A stretch of 37,559 bases of DNA from positions 1 through 37,559 of the forward strand of contig JALVVO010000162.1 in NCBI GenBank assembly GCA_027023345.1. The letters run 5' to 3'. Source of the DNA: Thermaceae bacterium. Its GTDB lineage: Bacteria > Deinococcota > Deinococci > Deinococcales > Marinithermaceae. Shown here piece by piece: positions 15,587 to 23,106 of this stretch; position 1 is the first letter of the stretch; every line of letters begins with the position of its first letter. A program made the position numbers and the translations under genes. The notes beneath the pieces are model-generated. The model had not been told where the DNA came from and searched no databases. It saw only the letters and a program-made list of their open reading frames with translations.

Positions 15587-16017
15587 CACCTAACCTCCAG
15601 CTCGAGCTTTTCGGGCTTTTGGGCGGCGTGCGGGTGGTCGGGACCGGCGTAGACCTTCAGCCTCTTGTAGAGCTTGCGGCCGAGCCGGTTCTTGGGGAGC
15701 ATCCCCTTGACCGCCCGCTCGATGACCCGCTCGGGGTGGCGCTTCAGCATCTCGCCGGCGGGGATCCGCTTGAGCCCGCCCTGGTAGCCCGAGTAGCGGG
15801 TATAGATCTTGTCCTCGAGCTTCTTCCCCGTGAGCTTCACCTTCGCCGCGTTCACCACGATGACGTAATCCCCCACGGGCAGGTTGGGGGTGTACTCGGG
15901 TTTGTGCTTCCCGCGGAGGATGCTCGCGATCTTGGCGGCCAGGCGCCCGAGCGTCTTCCCCTCCGCGTCAATCACGTACCATTTGCTCTCGACTTCCTTG
16001 GGCACGTAGGTCTTCAC
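15586..16017 (-). CDS. rplM: 50S ribosomal protein L13
   Basis: 143 aa, normal length. L13 is an early-assembling 50S protein. Recognisable segments are KTYVPKEVESKWYVIDAEGKTLGRLA, LRGKHKPEYTPNLPVGDYVIVVNA, YSGYQGGLKRIPAGEML and AVKGMLPKNRLGRKLYKRLKVYAG. The start is GTG 16017, set by AGGAGG 8 nt upstream and by family alignment; the frame stays open further upstream but that part is not conserved-looking. It is preceded by a clear promoter and a leader that can fold into a strong hairpin. Confidence 0.97.
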   Translation of the reverse strand: MKTYVPKEVESKWYVIDAEGKTLGRLAAKIASILRGKHKPEYTPNLPVGDYVIVVNAAKVKLTGKKLEDKIYTRYSGYQGGLKRIPAGEMLKRHPERVIERAVKGMLPKNRLGRKLYKRLKVYAGPDHPHAAQKPEKLELEVR

Positions 16018-16042
16018 GAGGCGCCCCTCCTTTTGCCGCGTT

Positions 16043-16086
16043 CCTCGGCGCGGGGTGAACGGGTAAGGGAAAGCCCCCCGCCGAGG
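16043..16086 (-). promoter_or_regulatory. Hairpin in the rplM 5' leader
   Basis: Arms CCTCGGCGCGGGG (16043-16055) and CCCCCCGCCGAGG (16074-16086) pair with at least 7 perfect plus 4 further GC pairs across an 18-nt loop, inside the roughly 75-nt leader between promoter and GTG. L13 operons in other phyla have leader RNAs bound by L13. Whether this one is autoregulatory is inference. Confidence 0.5.
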
Positions 16087-16097
16087 TGCCAGCGAGG

Positions 16098-16127
16098 AGT
16101 ATAGCACACCCGGAAGGGCGGCACCAA
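16098..16127 (-). promoter_or_regulatory. Promoter of rplM-rpsI
   Basis: On the minus strand: -35 TTGGTG (16122-16127), an 18-nt spacer and -10 TATACT (16098-16103). Predicted transcription start near 16091. Confidence 0.75.
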
Positions 16128-16131
16128 GCGC

Positions 16132-16137
16132 TATGCT
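16132..16137 (+). promoter_or_regulatory. Candidate leaderless -10 (TATGCT) before the ATG at 16144
   Basis: TATGCT lies 6 nt before an ATG that has no Shine-Dalgarno, back to back with the rplM promoter. No good -35 is present. This spacing would start transcription at or near the ATG. Confidence 0.45.
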
Positions 16138-16143
16138 CGGGCC

Positions 16144-16317
16144 ATGGAGGGGACCCGGCTTCAGGGCGGTCTGGCCCGGCGCCTTGCCTGGCGGTTTGCC
16201 CTCGCGGGCCCCGGCGGGCTCGCGCCCCCAAGAAAGCTTCGGCTGGCCTACGCGACCCCCTCGGCGGACGGGCGGACTGAAAAGGGCGCCCGCGCCGGGT
16301 TCCATTGCCGCGCGTGA
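16144..16317 (+). CDS. Possible small basic protein upstream of rtcA (57 aa)
   Basis: A 57-codon reading frame begins at an ATG just after TATGCT and ends with TGA overlapping the GTG start of rtcA as GTGA, the coupling seen elsewhere in this window. GC3 is about 82 percent, like neighbouring genes. The product is basic, with 12 Arg and 3 Lys, no recognised domain and no signal peptide. It may instead be a leader peptide or untranslated rtcA leader. I do not recognise it. Confidence 0.3.
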   Translation: MEGTRLQGGLARRLAWRFALAGPGGLAPPRKLRLAYATPSADGRTEKGARAGFHCRA

Positions 16318-17333
16318 TCGAGCTGGACGGCGCTTTTGGCGAGGGCGGCGGGCAGATCCTCCGCTCGGCGCTGGCGCTTTCCTTGCTCACCGGCAAGCCC
16401 TTCCGCATCCGGAACATCCGCGCCCGGAGGAAGAACCCCGGGCTCCGCCCCCAGCACCTCGCGGCGGTGCGGGCGGCGGCCGAGGTGGGGCGGGCCGAGG
16501 TTCGGGGCGACGCGCTCGGCTCCAGGGAGCTTTACTTCTATCCCCGGGGCGTCTTCGCCGGTCGCTACCGCTTCGCCACCGGCACCGCCGGCGCCGCCAC
16601 CCTGGTCTTCCAGACCGTGCTCTTGCCCCTCGCCCTCAGGGGCGGAGGGGCGAGCGAGCTCGTCCTCGAGGGCGGCACCCACGTGCCCAAAAGCCCGAGC
16701 TTCGACGACCTCGACTTCGCCTTCCGCCCCTGGATGGCCCGGCTCGGGGTGCGGTTTGGGCTCGAGCTCGAGCGCCCCGGCTTCTACCCCCGGGGCGGGG
16801 GGCGCTTTTTGGCCCGGGTGTTCCCCGCCGAGGGCGTGCGGCCGGTGCGGGCCGCGGAGGCCTTCGAGCTCCGGGAAGCGGCGGTGCGGGGCGTCGCCGC
16901 CCGGCTCCCCGCCCACGTCGCCGAGCGGATCGCGAAGAGTGCCGCGAGGAGGCTCGCGGAGGCGGGGATCGAGCCCAGGACCGAGGTCCGCTATCCCGAG
17001 GCGCCGGCTCCCGGCGCCTACGGCTTCGTCGGCCTTTTGGGCGCGCCCGGCCCCGCCGCCTTCACCGCGCTCGGGGCCCCAGGCAAGCCCTCGGAGCGGG
17101 TGGGGGAGGAGGCGGCCCGCCGCGCGCTCCGCTTCCTCCGGCGGGGCGCCCCCGTGGAGGCCCACCTCGCCGACCAGCTGCTCTTGCCCCTCGCCCTCGC
17201 GCCCGCGCCGAGCCTTCTTCGGGTCGAGGAGGTGAGCCTGCACCTGGAAACCCAGGCCTGGCTCATCCCCCAGTTCCTCCCGGTGCGGATCCGGATCGCC
17301 GGCGACCGGGTCGAGGTCCGGCCGGAAACTTGA
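16314..17333 (+). CDS. rtcA: RNA 3'-terminal phosphate cyclase
   Basis: 339 aa. RtcA converts an RNA 3'-phosphate to a 2',3'-cyclic phosphate using ATP through a covalent enzyme-AMP. Family features are ELDGAFGEGGGQILRSALALS at the start, the ATGTAGAATLVFQTVLLPLAL segment, GFYPRGGG near residue 160, ADQLLLPLALA near 290 and H310 in LHLETQ, aligning with the adenylated histidine (H309) of E. coli RtcA. GTG 16314 gives the same N-terminal length as the family; TTG 16305 is an alternative. Neither has a clear Shine-Dalgarno. No rtcB or rtcR is nearby. Confidence 0.93.
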   Translation: MIELDGAFGEGGGQILRSALALSLLTGKPFRIRNIRARRKNPGLRPQHLAAVRAAAEVGRAEVRGDALGSRELYFYPRGVFAGRYRFATGTAGAATLVFQTVLLPLALRGGGASELVLEGGTHVPKSPSFDDLDFAFRPWMARLGVRFGLELERPGFYPRGGGRFLARVFPAEGVRPVRAAEAFELREAAVRGVAARLPAHVAERIAKSAARRLAEAGIEPRTEVRYPEAPAPGAYGFVGLLGAPGPAAFTALGAPGKPSERVGEEAARRALRFLRRGAPVEAHLADQLLLPLALAPAPSLLRVEEVSLHLETQAWLIPQFLPVRIRIAGDRVEVRPET

Positions 17334-17358
17334 CAAACCCGATAGGGATATATAGGAT
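17330..17358 (+). promoter_or_regulatory. Near-consensus promoter of the 17377 gene
   Basis: A perfect -35 TTGACA (17330-17335) overlaps the rtcA stop codon. It is followed by a 17-nt spacer and -10 TAGGAT (17353-17358); TATATA and TATAGG registers overlap it. Transcription should start near 17365. Confidence 0.8.
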
Positions 17359-17376
17359 ACCCGGGGAGGGATTGAT

Positions 17377-17973
17377 ATGGCGAAACTCACGTTGGCCGAG
17401 CAGTTCACGCTAAGGGCGCTTACCGGTCGCGTCGTAGGCCAGGGGCTGGCCCAGGACCTGCCCGACGCGAGCCTCGGGATCCTGACCAACAAGACCTATA
17501 TCTGCGCGAGCCTCACCGGGGCCCTCGAGGCCGCCTACCTCGCCGAGAAGGGCGGGCTCGCCCAGGTCAAGACCGCGCTCGCGGAAAAGCCCGAGGACGT
17601 GCCCGCCGCGGTCGAGGCCTTGAAGGACGTGGACGTCCTCTTCCTCGCCTTCGGCGGCGAGGCCGGGCCCGAGGTGAACCGGCCCCTCACCGAGGCCGCC
17701 CTCAAGGCGATCAAGGAGCAGGGCTTCGAGGGGGAGGTCTTCTTCCACGTCCGCATCTGGGTGCCCGGCTTCGTGAAGGAGGCGCTCGCCGCCGACGAGG
17801 AGCTCCGGGCCTACTTCGAGGAGCTCCCCATGAGCACCTTCACCTTTGACCTCGAGCGCGGCCTCTTCCTTTTCAACGACGTCTACTTCGACGAGGAGGG
17901 CCTGAAGGCCGAGCCCATCCGGGTGCTCCCCATTACCCACGAGCACCTCGAGCTCTTGAAGCGGAGCCTCTAG
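17377..17973 (+). CDS. Uncharacterised soluble acidic protein
   Basis: 198 aa; I do not recognise the family. No signal peptide or membrane segment is seen. An alpha/beta pattern is suggested by alternating helices (LAEQFTLRALTGRVVGQGLA; VPAAVEALKDV) and short hydrophobic strands (DVLFLAFGGE; GEVFFHVRIWVPGF; STFTFDLERGLFLFNDVYF). The acidic, Phe-rich C-terminal half ends ITHEHLELLKRSL. ATG 17377 has GGAGG 8 nt upstream. The gene has its own near-consensus promoter and a strong terminator, so it is a well-expressed single-gene unit, which argues for a real and useful product. Confidence 0.85.
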   Translation: MAKLTLAEQFTLRALTGRVVGQGLAQDLPDASLGILTNKTYICASLTGALEAAYLAEKGGLAQVKTALAEKPEDVPAAVEALKDVDVLFLAFGGEAGPEVNRPLTEAALKAIKEQGFEGEVFFHVRIWVPGFVKEALAADEELRAYFEELPMSTFTFDLERGLFLFNDVYFDEEGLKAEPIRVLPITHEHLELLKRSL

Positions 17974-17990
17974 CCCCGAGGCGAGCGGAA

Positions 17991-18024
17991 GGGGCCGACC
18001 GCGCGGTCGGCCCCTTCCTTTTTT
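17991..18024 (+). terminator. Intrinsic terminator after the 17377 gene
   Basis: A perfect 24-nt palindrome GGGGCCGACCGC/GCGGTCGGCCCC (17991-18014) is followed by TTCCTTTTTT. It lies 17 nt after the stop codon and separates this unit from the argG promoter. Confidence 0.93.
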
Positions 18025-18042
18025 GCCCCTTGCGGAAGCCTG

Positions 18043-18048
18043 TATATT
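18043..18048 (+). promoter_or_regulatory. -10 box TATATT of argG, leaderless arrangement
   Basis: TATATT ends 7 nt before the argG ATG. There is no Shine-Dalgarno in between. The best -35 candidate (TTTTTG, 18020-18025) is formed by the tail of the upstream terminator. Transcription would start about at the ATG. Confidence 0.6.
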
Positions 18049-18055
18049 TGTGCAG

Positions 18056-19249
18056 ATGAAGATCGTGCTCGCCTACTCCGGGGGGCTCGACACCAGCGTG
18101 ATCCTGCGCTGGCTGATCGAGCGCTACGACGCCGAGGTCATCGCCTTCACCGCTGACATCGGCCAGGGGGAAGAGGTCGAGGAGGCGCGCGAGAAGGCCT
18201 TGAGGACCGGGGCCACGAAGGCCTACGCCCTCGACCTCAAAGAGGAGTTCGTCCGCGACTTCGTCTTCCCCATGATGCGGGCGGCGCCGCTCTACGAGGG
18301 CTACTACCTGCTCGGCACCGCCATCGCCCGGCCGCTCATCGCCAAGTACATGGTGAAGATCGCCGAGGAGGAGGGGGCCGAGGCGGTCTCCCACGGGGCC
18401 ACCGGAAAGGGGAACGACCAGGTCCGCTTCGAGCTCACCACCTACGCCCTGAACCCCGACCTCAAGGTGATCGTGCCCTGGCGGGAGTGGGAGATGAAGG
18501 GCCGGCCCGACCTGGTCGCCTACGCCGAGCAGCGGGGCATTCCCGTGCCGGTCACCCAGGAAAAGCCCTACTCGATGGACGCCAACCTCCTGCACATCTC
18601 CTACGAGGGCGGCATCCTCGAGGACCCCTGGGCCGAGCCCCCCGCCGACATGTTCCGCCTCACCCAAAACCCCGAGGACGCCCCCGACGAGCCCGAGTAC
18701 GTCGAGATCGCCTTCGAGCGCGGCGACCCGGTGGCGGTGAACGGCGAGCGCCTTGGCCCCGCCGCGCTCCTCGCCCGCTTGAACGCGATCGCCGGCCGCC
18801 ACGGCGTGGGCCGGGTGGACCTCGTCGAGAACCGCTACGTGGGGATGAAGTCCCGGGGCGTCTACGAGACCCCGGGGGGCACGCTCCTCTACCACGCCCG
18901 CCGGGCGGTGGAGTCGCTTACTCTGGACCGCGAGGCGCTCCACCTCCGCGATCAGCTTTCGCCCAGGTACGCCGAGCTCGTCTACTACGGCTACTGGTTT
19001 GCCCCCGAGCGGGAGAAGCTCCAGGCGCTCTTCGACGCCATCGCCGAGGACGTCACCGGCACTGCCCGGCTCAAGCTCTACAAGGGGAACGTCATCGTCG
19101 CCGGCCGCAAGAGCCCGGTCTCGCTCTACGATCAGTCGCTGGTCTCCTTCGACGAGGAGGGGGACTACGACCAGAAGGACGCCGAGGGCTTCATCAAGAT
19201 CAACGCCCTCAGGCTGAAGGTGCGCTCGCGGGTCCTGGGGAGGGAATGA
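18056..19249 (+). CDS. argG: Argininosuccinate synthase
   Basis: 397 aa, full length. It condenses citrulline and aspartate with ATP to argininosuccinate, the penultimate step of arginine synthesis. It opens with the PP-loop MKIVLAYSGGLDTSVILRWL (SGGLDTS, 8-14). Further conserved segments are SHGATGKGNDQVRFEL, the KPYSMDANLLHISYEGG citrulline/aspartate site and VGMKSRGVYETPGGTLLY. ATG 18056 is the family start and follows a TATATT box by 7 nt. The stop overlaps argH by ATGA, beginning a four-gene coupled unit. Confidence 0.98.
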   Translation: MKIVLAYSGGLDTSVILRWLIERYDAEVIAFTADIGQGEEVEEAREKALRTGATKAYALDLKEEFVRDFVFPMMRAAPLYEGYYLLGTAIARPLIAKYMVKIAEEEGAEAVSHGATGKGNDQVRFELTTYALNPDLKVIVPWREWEMKGRPDLVAYAEQRGIPVPVTQEKPYSMDANLLHISYEGGILEDPWAEPPADMFRLTQNPEDAPDEPEYVEIAFERGDPVAVNGERLGPAALLARLNAIAGRHGVGRVDLVENRYVGMKSRGVYETPGGTLLYHARRAVESLTLDREALHLRDQLSPRYAELVYYGYWFAPEREKLQALFDAIAEDVTGTARLKLYKGNVIVAGRKSPVSLYDQSLVSFDEEGDYDQKDAEGFIKINALRLKVRSRVLGRE

Positions 19250-20646
19250 AGGAGGAGAAGAAGCTCTGGGGCGGGCGTTTTTCCGAGGAGACCGACGCCC
19301 TGGCCCAGGCCTTTAACAACTCGCTCGCCTTCGACCGGAGGCTCTGGCGCGAGGACCTCGCGAACTCCCGGGCCCACGTGCGGATGCTCGGCCAGGCGGG
19401 GATTTTAAAGCCGGAGGAGGTGGCGAGGATCCTCGAGGGCCTCGACCAAATCGAGCGCGAGATCGAGGAGGGCCGCTTCCCCTGGCGCGAGGTTCACGAG
19501 GACGTGCACATGAACCTCGAGGCCCGGCTCGCCGAGCTCGTGGGGGAGGTGGGCAAAAAGCTCCACACCGCCCGGAGCCGGAACGACCAGGTGGCCACCG
19601 ACCTGAGGCTCTGGGTGAAGGGAGCGCTTTCCGAACTCATCCAGGAGGTGCGCGCGCTCCGGAGGGTCCTCGTCGCCGAGGCCGAGCGTCATCTGGAGGC
19701 CGGCACCGTGCTCCCCGGCTACACCCACCTGCAGCGGGCCCAACCGATTCTCCTCGCCCACTGGTTCCTGGCCTACTACTGGATGCTAACCCGGGACCAG
19801 GGGCGGCTCGAGGACGCCCGACGGCGCCTGGACGAGTCCCCCCTGGGGGCGGCGGCGCTGGCCGGGACCTCGTTCCCCATCGACCGCTTCCAGACCGCAC
19901 GCGAGCTCGGGTTCGCCCGGCCGATGCCGAACTCCCTGGACGCGGTGGCGAGCCGGGACTTCGTGCTCGAAGCCCTTTCGGCCCTCGCCATCCTCCAGAC
20001 CACGCTCTCGCGCCTTGCCGAGGAGCTCATCCTCTATTCCTCCTTCGAGTTTGGGTTCCTCGAGCTCCCCGACGCCTTCGCCACCGGGAGCTCGATCATG
20101 CCCCAGAAGAAAAACCCCGACATCCCCGAGCTCGTCCGGGCCAAGGCGGGCCGGGTCGTGGGCGACCTGGTGGCCCTCTTCGCGGTGGTGAAGGGCCTTC
20201 CCCTCGCCTACAACAAGGACCTCCAGGAGGACAAGGAGCCCCTTTTCGACGCCTTCGACCAGGTCCTGCCCTCGGTCCGGCTCCTCGCCCGGATGCTCCC
20301 CGAGCTCCGCTGGCGCCCCGAGGTCATGGCCCGGGCGGCGAAGAGCGGCTACGCCCTCGCCACCGACCTCGCCGACTACCTGGTCAAAAAGGGCCTCCCC
20401 TTCCGGGAGGCCCACGGGGTGGTGGGGCGGCTGGTGAAAAAGCTCGCCGAGGAAGGGCGCGAGCTCGAAAGCCTGAGCCTCGAGGAGCTCAGGACCTTCT
20501 CGCCGCTTTTCGAGGAGGACGCCCTAAGGCTCCTTCGGCTCGAGCACGCGATCCACGCCCGGACCTCCTACGGCGGCACCGCCCCCGAGGCCGTGCGCCG
20601 CCAGCTCCAGGAGGCGCGGGCGCGCCTCGCCGAGGAGGAGGCATGA
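19246..20646 (+). CDS. argH: Argininosuccinate lyase
   Basis: 466 aa, full length. It splits argininosuccinate into arginine and fumarate. The fumarase/aspartase superfamily signature GSSIMPQKKNPDIPELVRAKAGR is present near residue 285. Also present are KLWGGRFSEETD at the start, VHMNLEARLAELVG, TARSRNDQVATDLRLW and GYTHLQRAQPILLAHW (with the catalytic His region). ATG 19246 overlaps argG as ATGA, with GGGGAGGG just upstream. Its end overlaps the next acetyltransferase gene by ATGA. Confidence 0.98.
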   Translation: MKEEKKLWGGRFSEETDALAQAFNNSLAFDRRLWREDLANSRAHVRMLGQAGILKPEEVARILEGLDQIEREIEEGRFPWREVHEDVHMNLEARLAELVGEVGKKLHTARSRNDQVATDLRLWVKGALSELIQEVRALRRVLVAEAERHLEAGTVLPGYTHLQRAQPILLAHWFLAYYWMLTRDQGRLEDARRRLDESPLGAAALAGTSFPIDRFQTARELGFARPMPNSLDAVASRDFVLEALSALAILQTTLSRLAEELILYSSFEFGFLELPDAFATGSSIMPQKKNPDIPELVRAKAGRVVGDLVALFAVVKGLPLAYNKDLQEDKEPLFDAFDQVLPSVRLLARMLPELRWRPEVMARAAKSGYALATDLADYLVKKGLPFREAHGVVGRLVKKLAEEGRELESLSLEELRTFSPLFEEDALRLLRLEHAIHARTSYGGTAPEAVRRQLQEARARLAEEEA

Positions 20647-21183
20647 GCGAGCGGGTAAAGCCCTTGATGAAGCTCGAGCTCAAGCCCGTCGAGCTGCCCA
20701 AGGTCCGGAAGGGCGCTTCCTGGCGGGTACGCAAGGCCCGGGTCGGCGACGTCGACCAGATCCACGACCTGATCAAGTACTGGGCCCGGGAATCCTTCAT
20801 GCTGGTGCGCCCCAAGGGCCAGCTCTACGAAAACCTCCGCGACTTCCACGTGATCGAGGACGAGGACGGGGTGCTCCTCGGCTCGGTGGCCCTCCACATC
20901 CTCTGGGCCGACCTCGCCGAGATCCGCTCGCTCGCGGTGCACCCCGACCGCCAGGGCGAGGGGCTCGGGCGCGTCTTGGTCGAGGCCGCCGAGGCCGAGG
21001 CGCAGGCGCTCGGGATCCCCAAGGTCTTCGCCTTCACCATCCAGGAGGAGTTCTTCACCCGGCTCGGCTACCGGATCACCGAGCCCGAGGCGTTTCCCCG
21101 CAAGGTCTGGTTCGAGTGCCGGGACTGCCCTTTCCAGGACAACTGCCCCGAGGTCCCGGTCCTGAAGGTGCTGGAGGAGAGGG

Positions 21184-21191
<8 letters not shown>
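20643..21191 (+). CDS. argA: GNAT acetyltransferase, likely short-type N-acetylglutamate synthase (ArgA)
   Basis: 182 aa. The GNAT fold is seen in VRKARVGDVDQIHDLIKYWARE, then LAEIRSLAVHPDRQGEGLGRVLVEAAEAEA, whose RQGEGLG is the acetyl-CoA pyrophosphate loop, and VFAFTIQEEFFTRLGYRI. The C-terminal Cys motif C159-X2-C162-X5-C168 (CRDCPFQDNC) is typical of short-form N-acetylglutamate synthases, the ArgA parts fused to ArgH in some proteobacteria. The reaction would be glutamate plus acetyl-CoA to N-acetylglutamate, the first arginine step. Direct ATGA overlap with argH supports this. A general ribosomal or metabolite acetyltransferase role is the alternative. Confidence 0.82.
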
Positions 21192-22359
<1,168 letters not shown>

Positions 22360-22368
22360 ACCTTTCTG

Positions 22369-22379
22369 TATACCATACT
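22369..22379 (+). promoter_or_regulatory. Weak candidate promoter region for the leader RNA
   Basis: TATACCATACT contains overlapping -10-like boxes (TATACC, TACCAT, CATACT) just after the carA stop, but no convincing -35 at 16-18 nt. The leader could equally be reached by read-through from carA. Confidence 0.3.
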
Positions 22380-22400
22380 CGCGCGGGGAGCTTGGGTCAT

Positions 22401-22559
22401 CGCACACCCCCAAATGGGGGGTTGCGCGACCGGTTGTCTCTTCGATACTTTCTCAAGTTAGCGGGAGGCGACGACCCCTACCTACGGAATATGGGCGCCA
22501 TCCGGGTAGGGCGAGCCAGTGGCGCAACCGGCCCGAGACCAACTCGGGTCGGGTTTTTT
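22401..22559 (+). ncRNA. Structured leader RNA with antiterminator/terminator switch (riboswitch candidate)
   Basis: Four elements can be drawn. (1) A hairpin 22401-22426: CGCA, then CCCCC-AAAT-GGGGG, then TGCG. (2) A long-range perfect 7-bp stem CCGGTTG (22430-22436) with CAACCGG (22525-22531). (3) Inside it, a hairpin with CCCTACC (22476-22482) paired to GGTAGGG (22505-22511), and ATGG/CCAT (22491-22494, 22498-22501) further in. (4) A terminator 22528-22559 that reuses the CCGG of stem 2. Stems 2 and 4 exclude each other, the hallmark of a transcription-attenuation riboswitch. I cannot match it confidently to a known class. The Shine-Dalgarno of the next gene begins right after the T-run. 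Confidence 0.6.
22528..22559 (+). terminator. Intrinsic terminator just before the surface-protein genes
   Basis: CCGGCCCGA (22528-22536) pairs with TCGGGTCGG (22544-22552), with one G-U, over a 7-nt loop, followed by six T (22554-22559). It ends one base before GGAGG of the downstream gene, so it controls entry into that gene rather than simply ending carA. Confidence 0.82.
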
Positions 22560-22569
22560 GGAGGTGCAC

Positions 22570-23076
22570 GTGGTAGGACGCGGTCGGTTCCTGGTGGCGG
22601 GGCTGTTCCTCGCTGCGCTGGCGCTTGCGGCCTCGGGGCTTGAGCTCGAGCTCGCCTCGTACAAGGTCCTGAAGTTCACCAACGATGAAGGCGAGGTCGT
22701 CGAGAAGACGGTTCCTGCTGCCGAGGTCGCCCCGGGAGACGTACTCCTTTGGGTCCTCACCGCGAAAAACACGAGCGGCAAAACCCTGAAGCAGGTGGCC
22801 CTCACCATCCCCATCCCGCCTCGCACCGTCTATATCGCCGGCAGCGCCCATCCGCTGAAGCTGGGTGAAGTCGTGATCGAGCCCCTTTTCAGCTACGACG
22901 GGGTGCACTTTTCCCGCCCTCCACTTAAAAAGCGGATAAGGGTTAAGGAGGGAGACCGGTTCGTTGAGAAGGAGGTGGTTGTTCCCCCGGAGGCCTATAC
23001 ACACGTAAGGTGGTTGGTTCCCAGGCTTGAACCAGGGGTAAAGGTTCAGGTGAGCCTGCGCACGCGGGTGCGCTAA
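22570..23076 (+). CDS. Exported single-module DUF11-like protein
   Basis: 168 aa. A signal peptide (GRFLVAGLFLAALALAASG) is followed by one Ig-like DUF11-type module. Its marks are APGDVLLWVLTAKNTSGKTLKQVALTIPIPPRTVYIAGSA and later FSYDGVHFSRPP and PRLEPGVKVQVSLRTRVR; this is the 'non-obligatory repeat' module of bacterial surface proteins (PF01345-like). GTG 22570 is chosen because GGAGG lies 5 nt upstream and the signal peptide then starts correctly. It is the first gene behind the attenuator. Its small size suggests a capping or pilot subunit for the large DUF11 proteins, which is inference. Confidence 0.82.
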   Translation: MVGRGRFLVAGLFLAALALAASGLELELASYKVLKFTNDEGEVVEKTVPAAEVAPGDVLLWVLTAKNTSGKTLKQVALTIPIPPRTVYIAGSAHPLKLGEVVIEPLFSYDGVHFSRPPLKKRIRVKEGDRFVEKEVVVPPEAYTHVRWLVPRLEPGVKVQVSLRTRVR

Positions 23077-23106
23077 TAAATAATGGGAGGAGTAGGAGGA
23101 AAAGGT

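Noticed and set aside
16133..17413. 426-codon plus-strand frame overlapping rtcA
   Set aside because: Arg/Gly/Pro-biased translation in a different frame from the clearly recognised RtcA protein.
22401..22426. Simple terminator of carA
   Set aside because: The hairpin is strong but is followed by TTGCGCGACC rather than a T-run; the real T-run follows the later hairpin at 22528-22552.
22381..22531. Known riboswitch class (c-di-GMP-I, ykkC/guanidine, T-box, cobalamin)
   Set aside because: Only fragments look alike: CTTGGGTC and GACCGGTT recall the ykkC core, and AGCCAGTGGC the cobalamin box. Element order and conserved loops do not fit, so no class is assigned.
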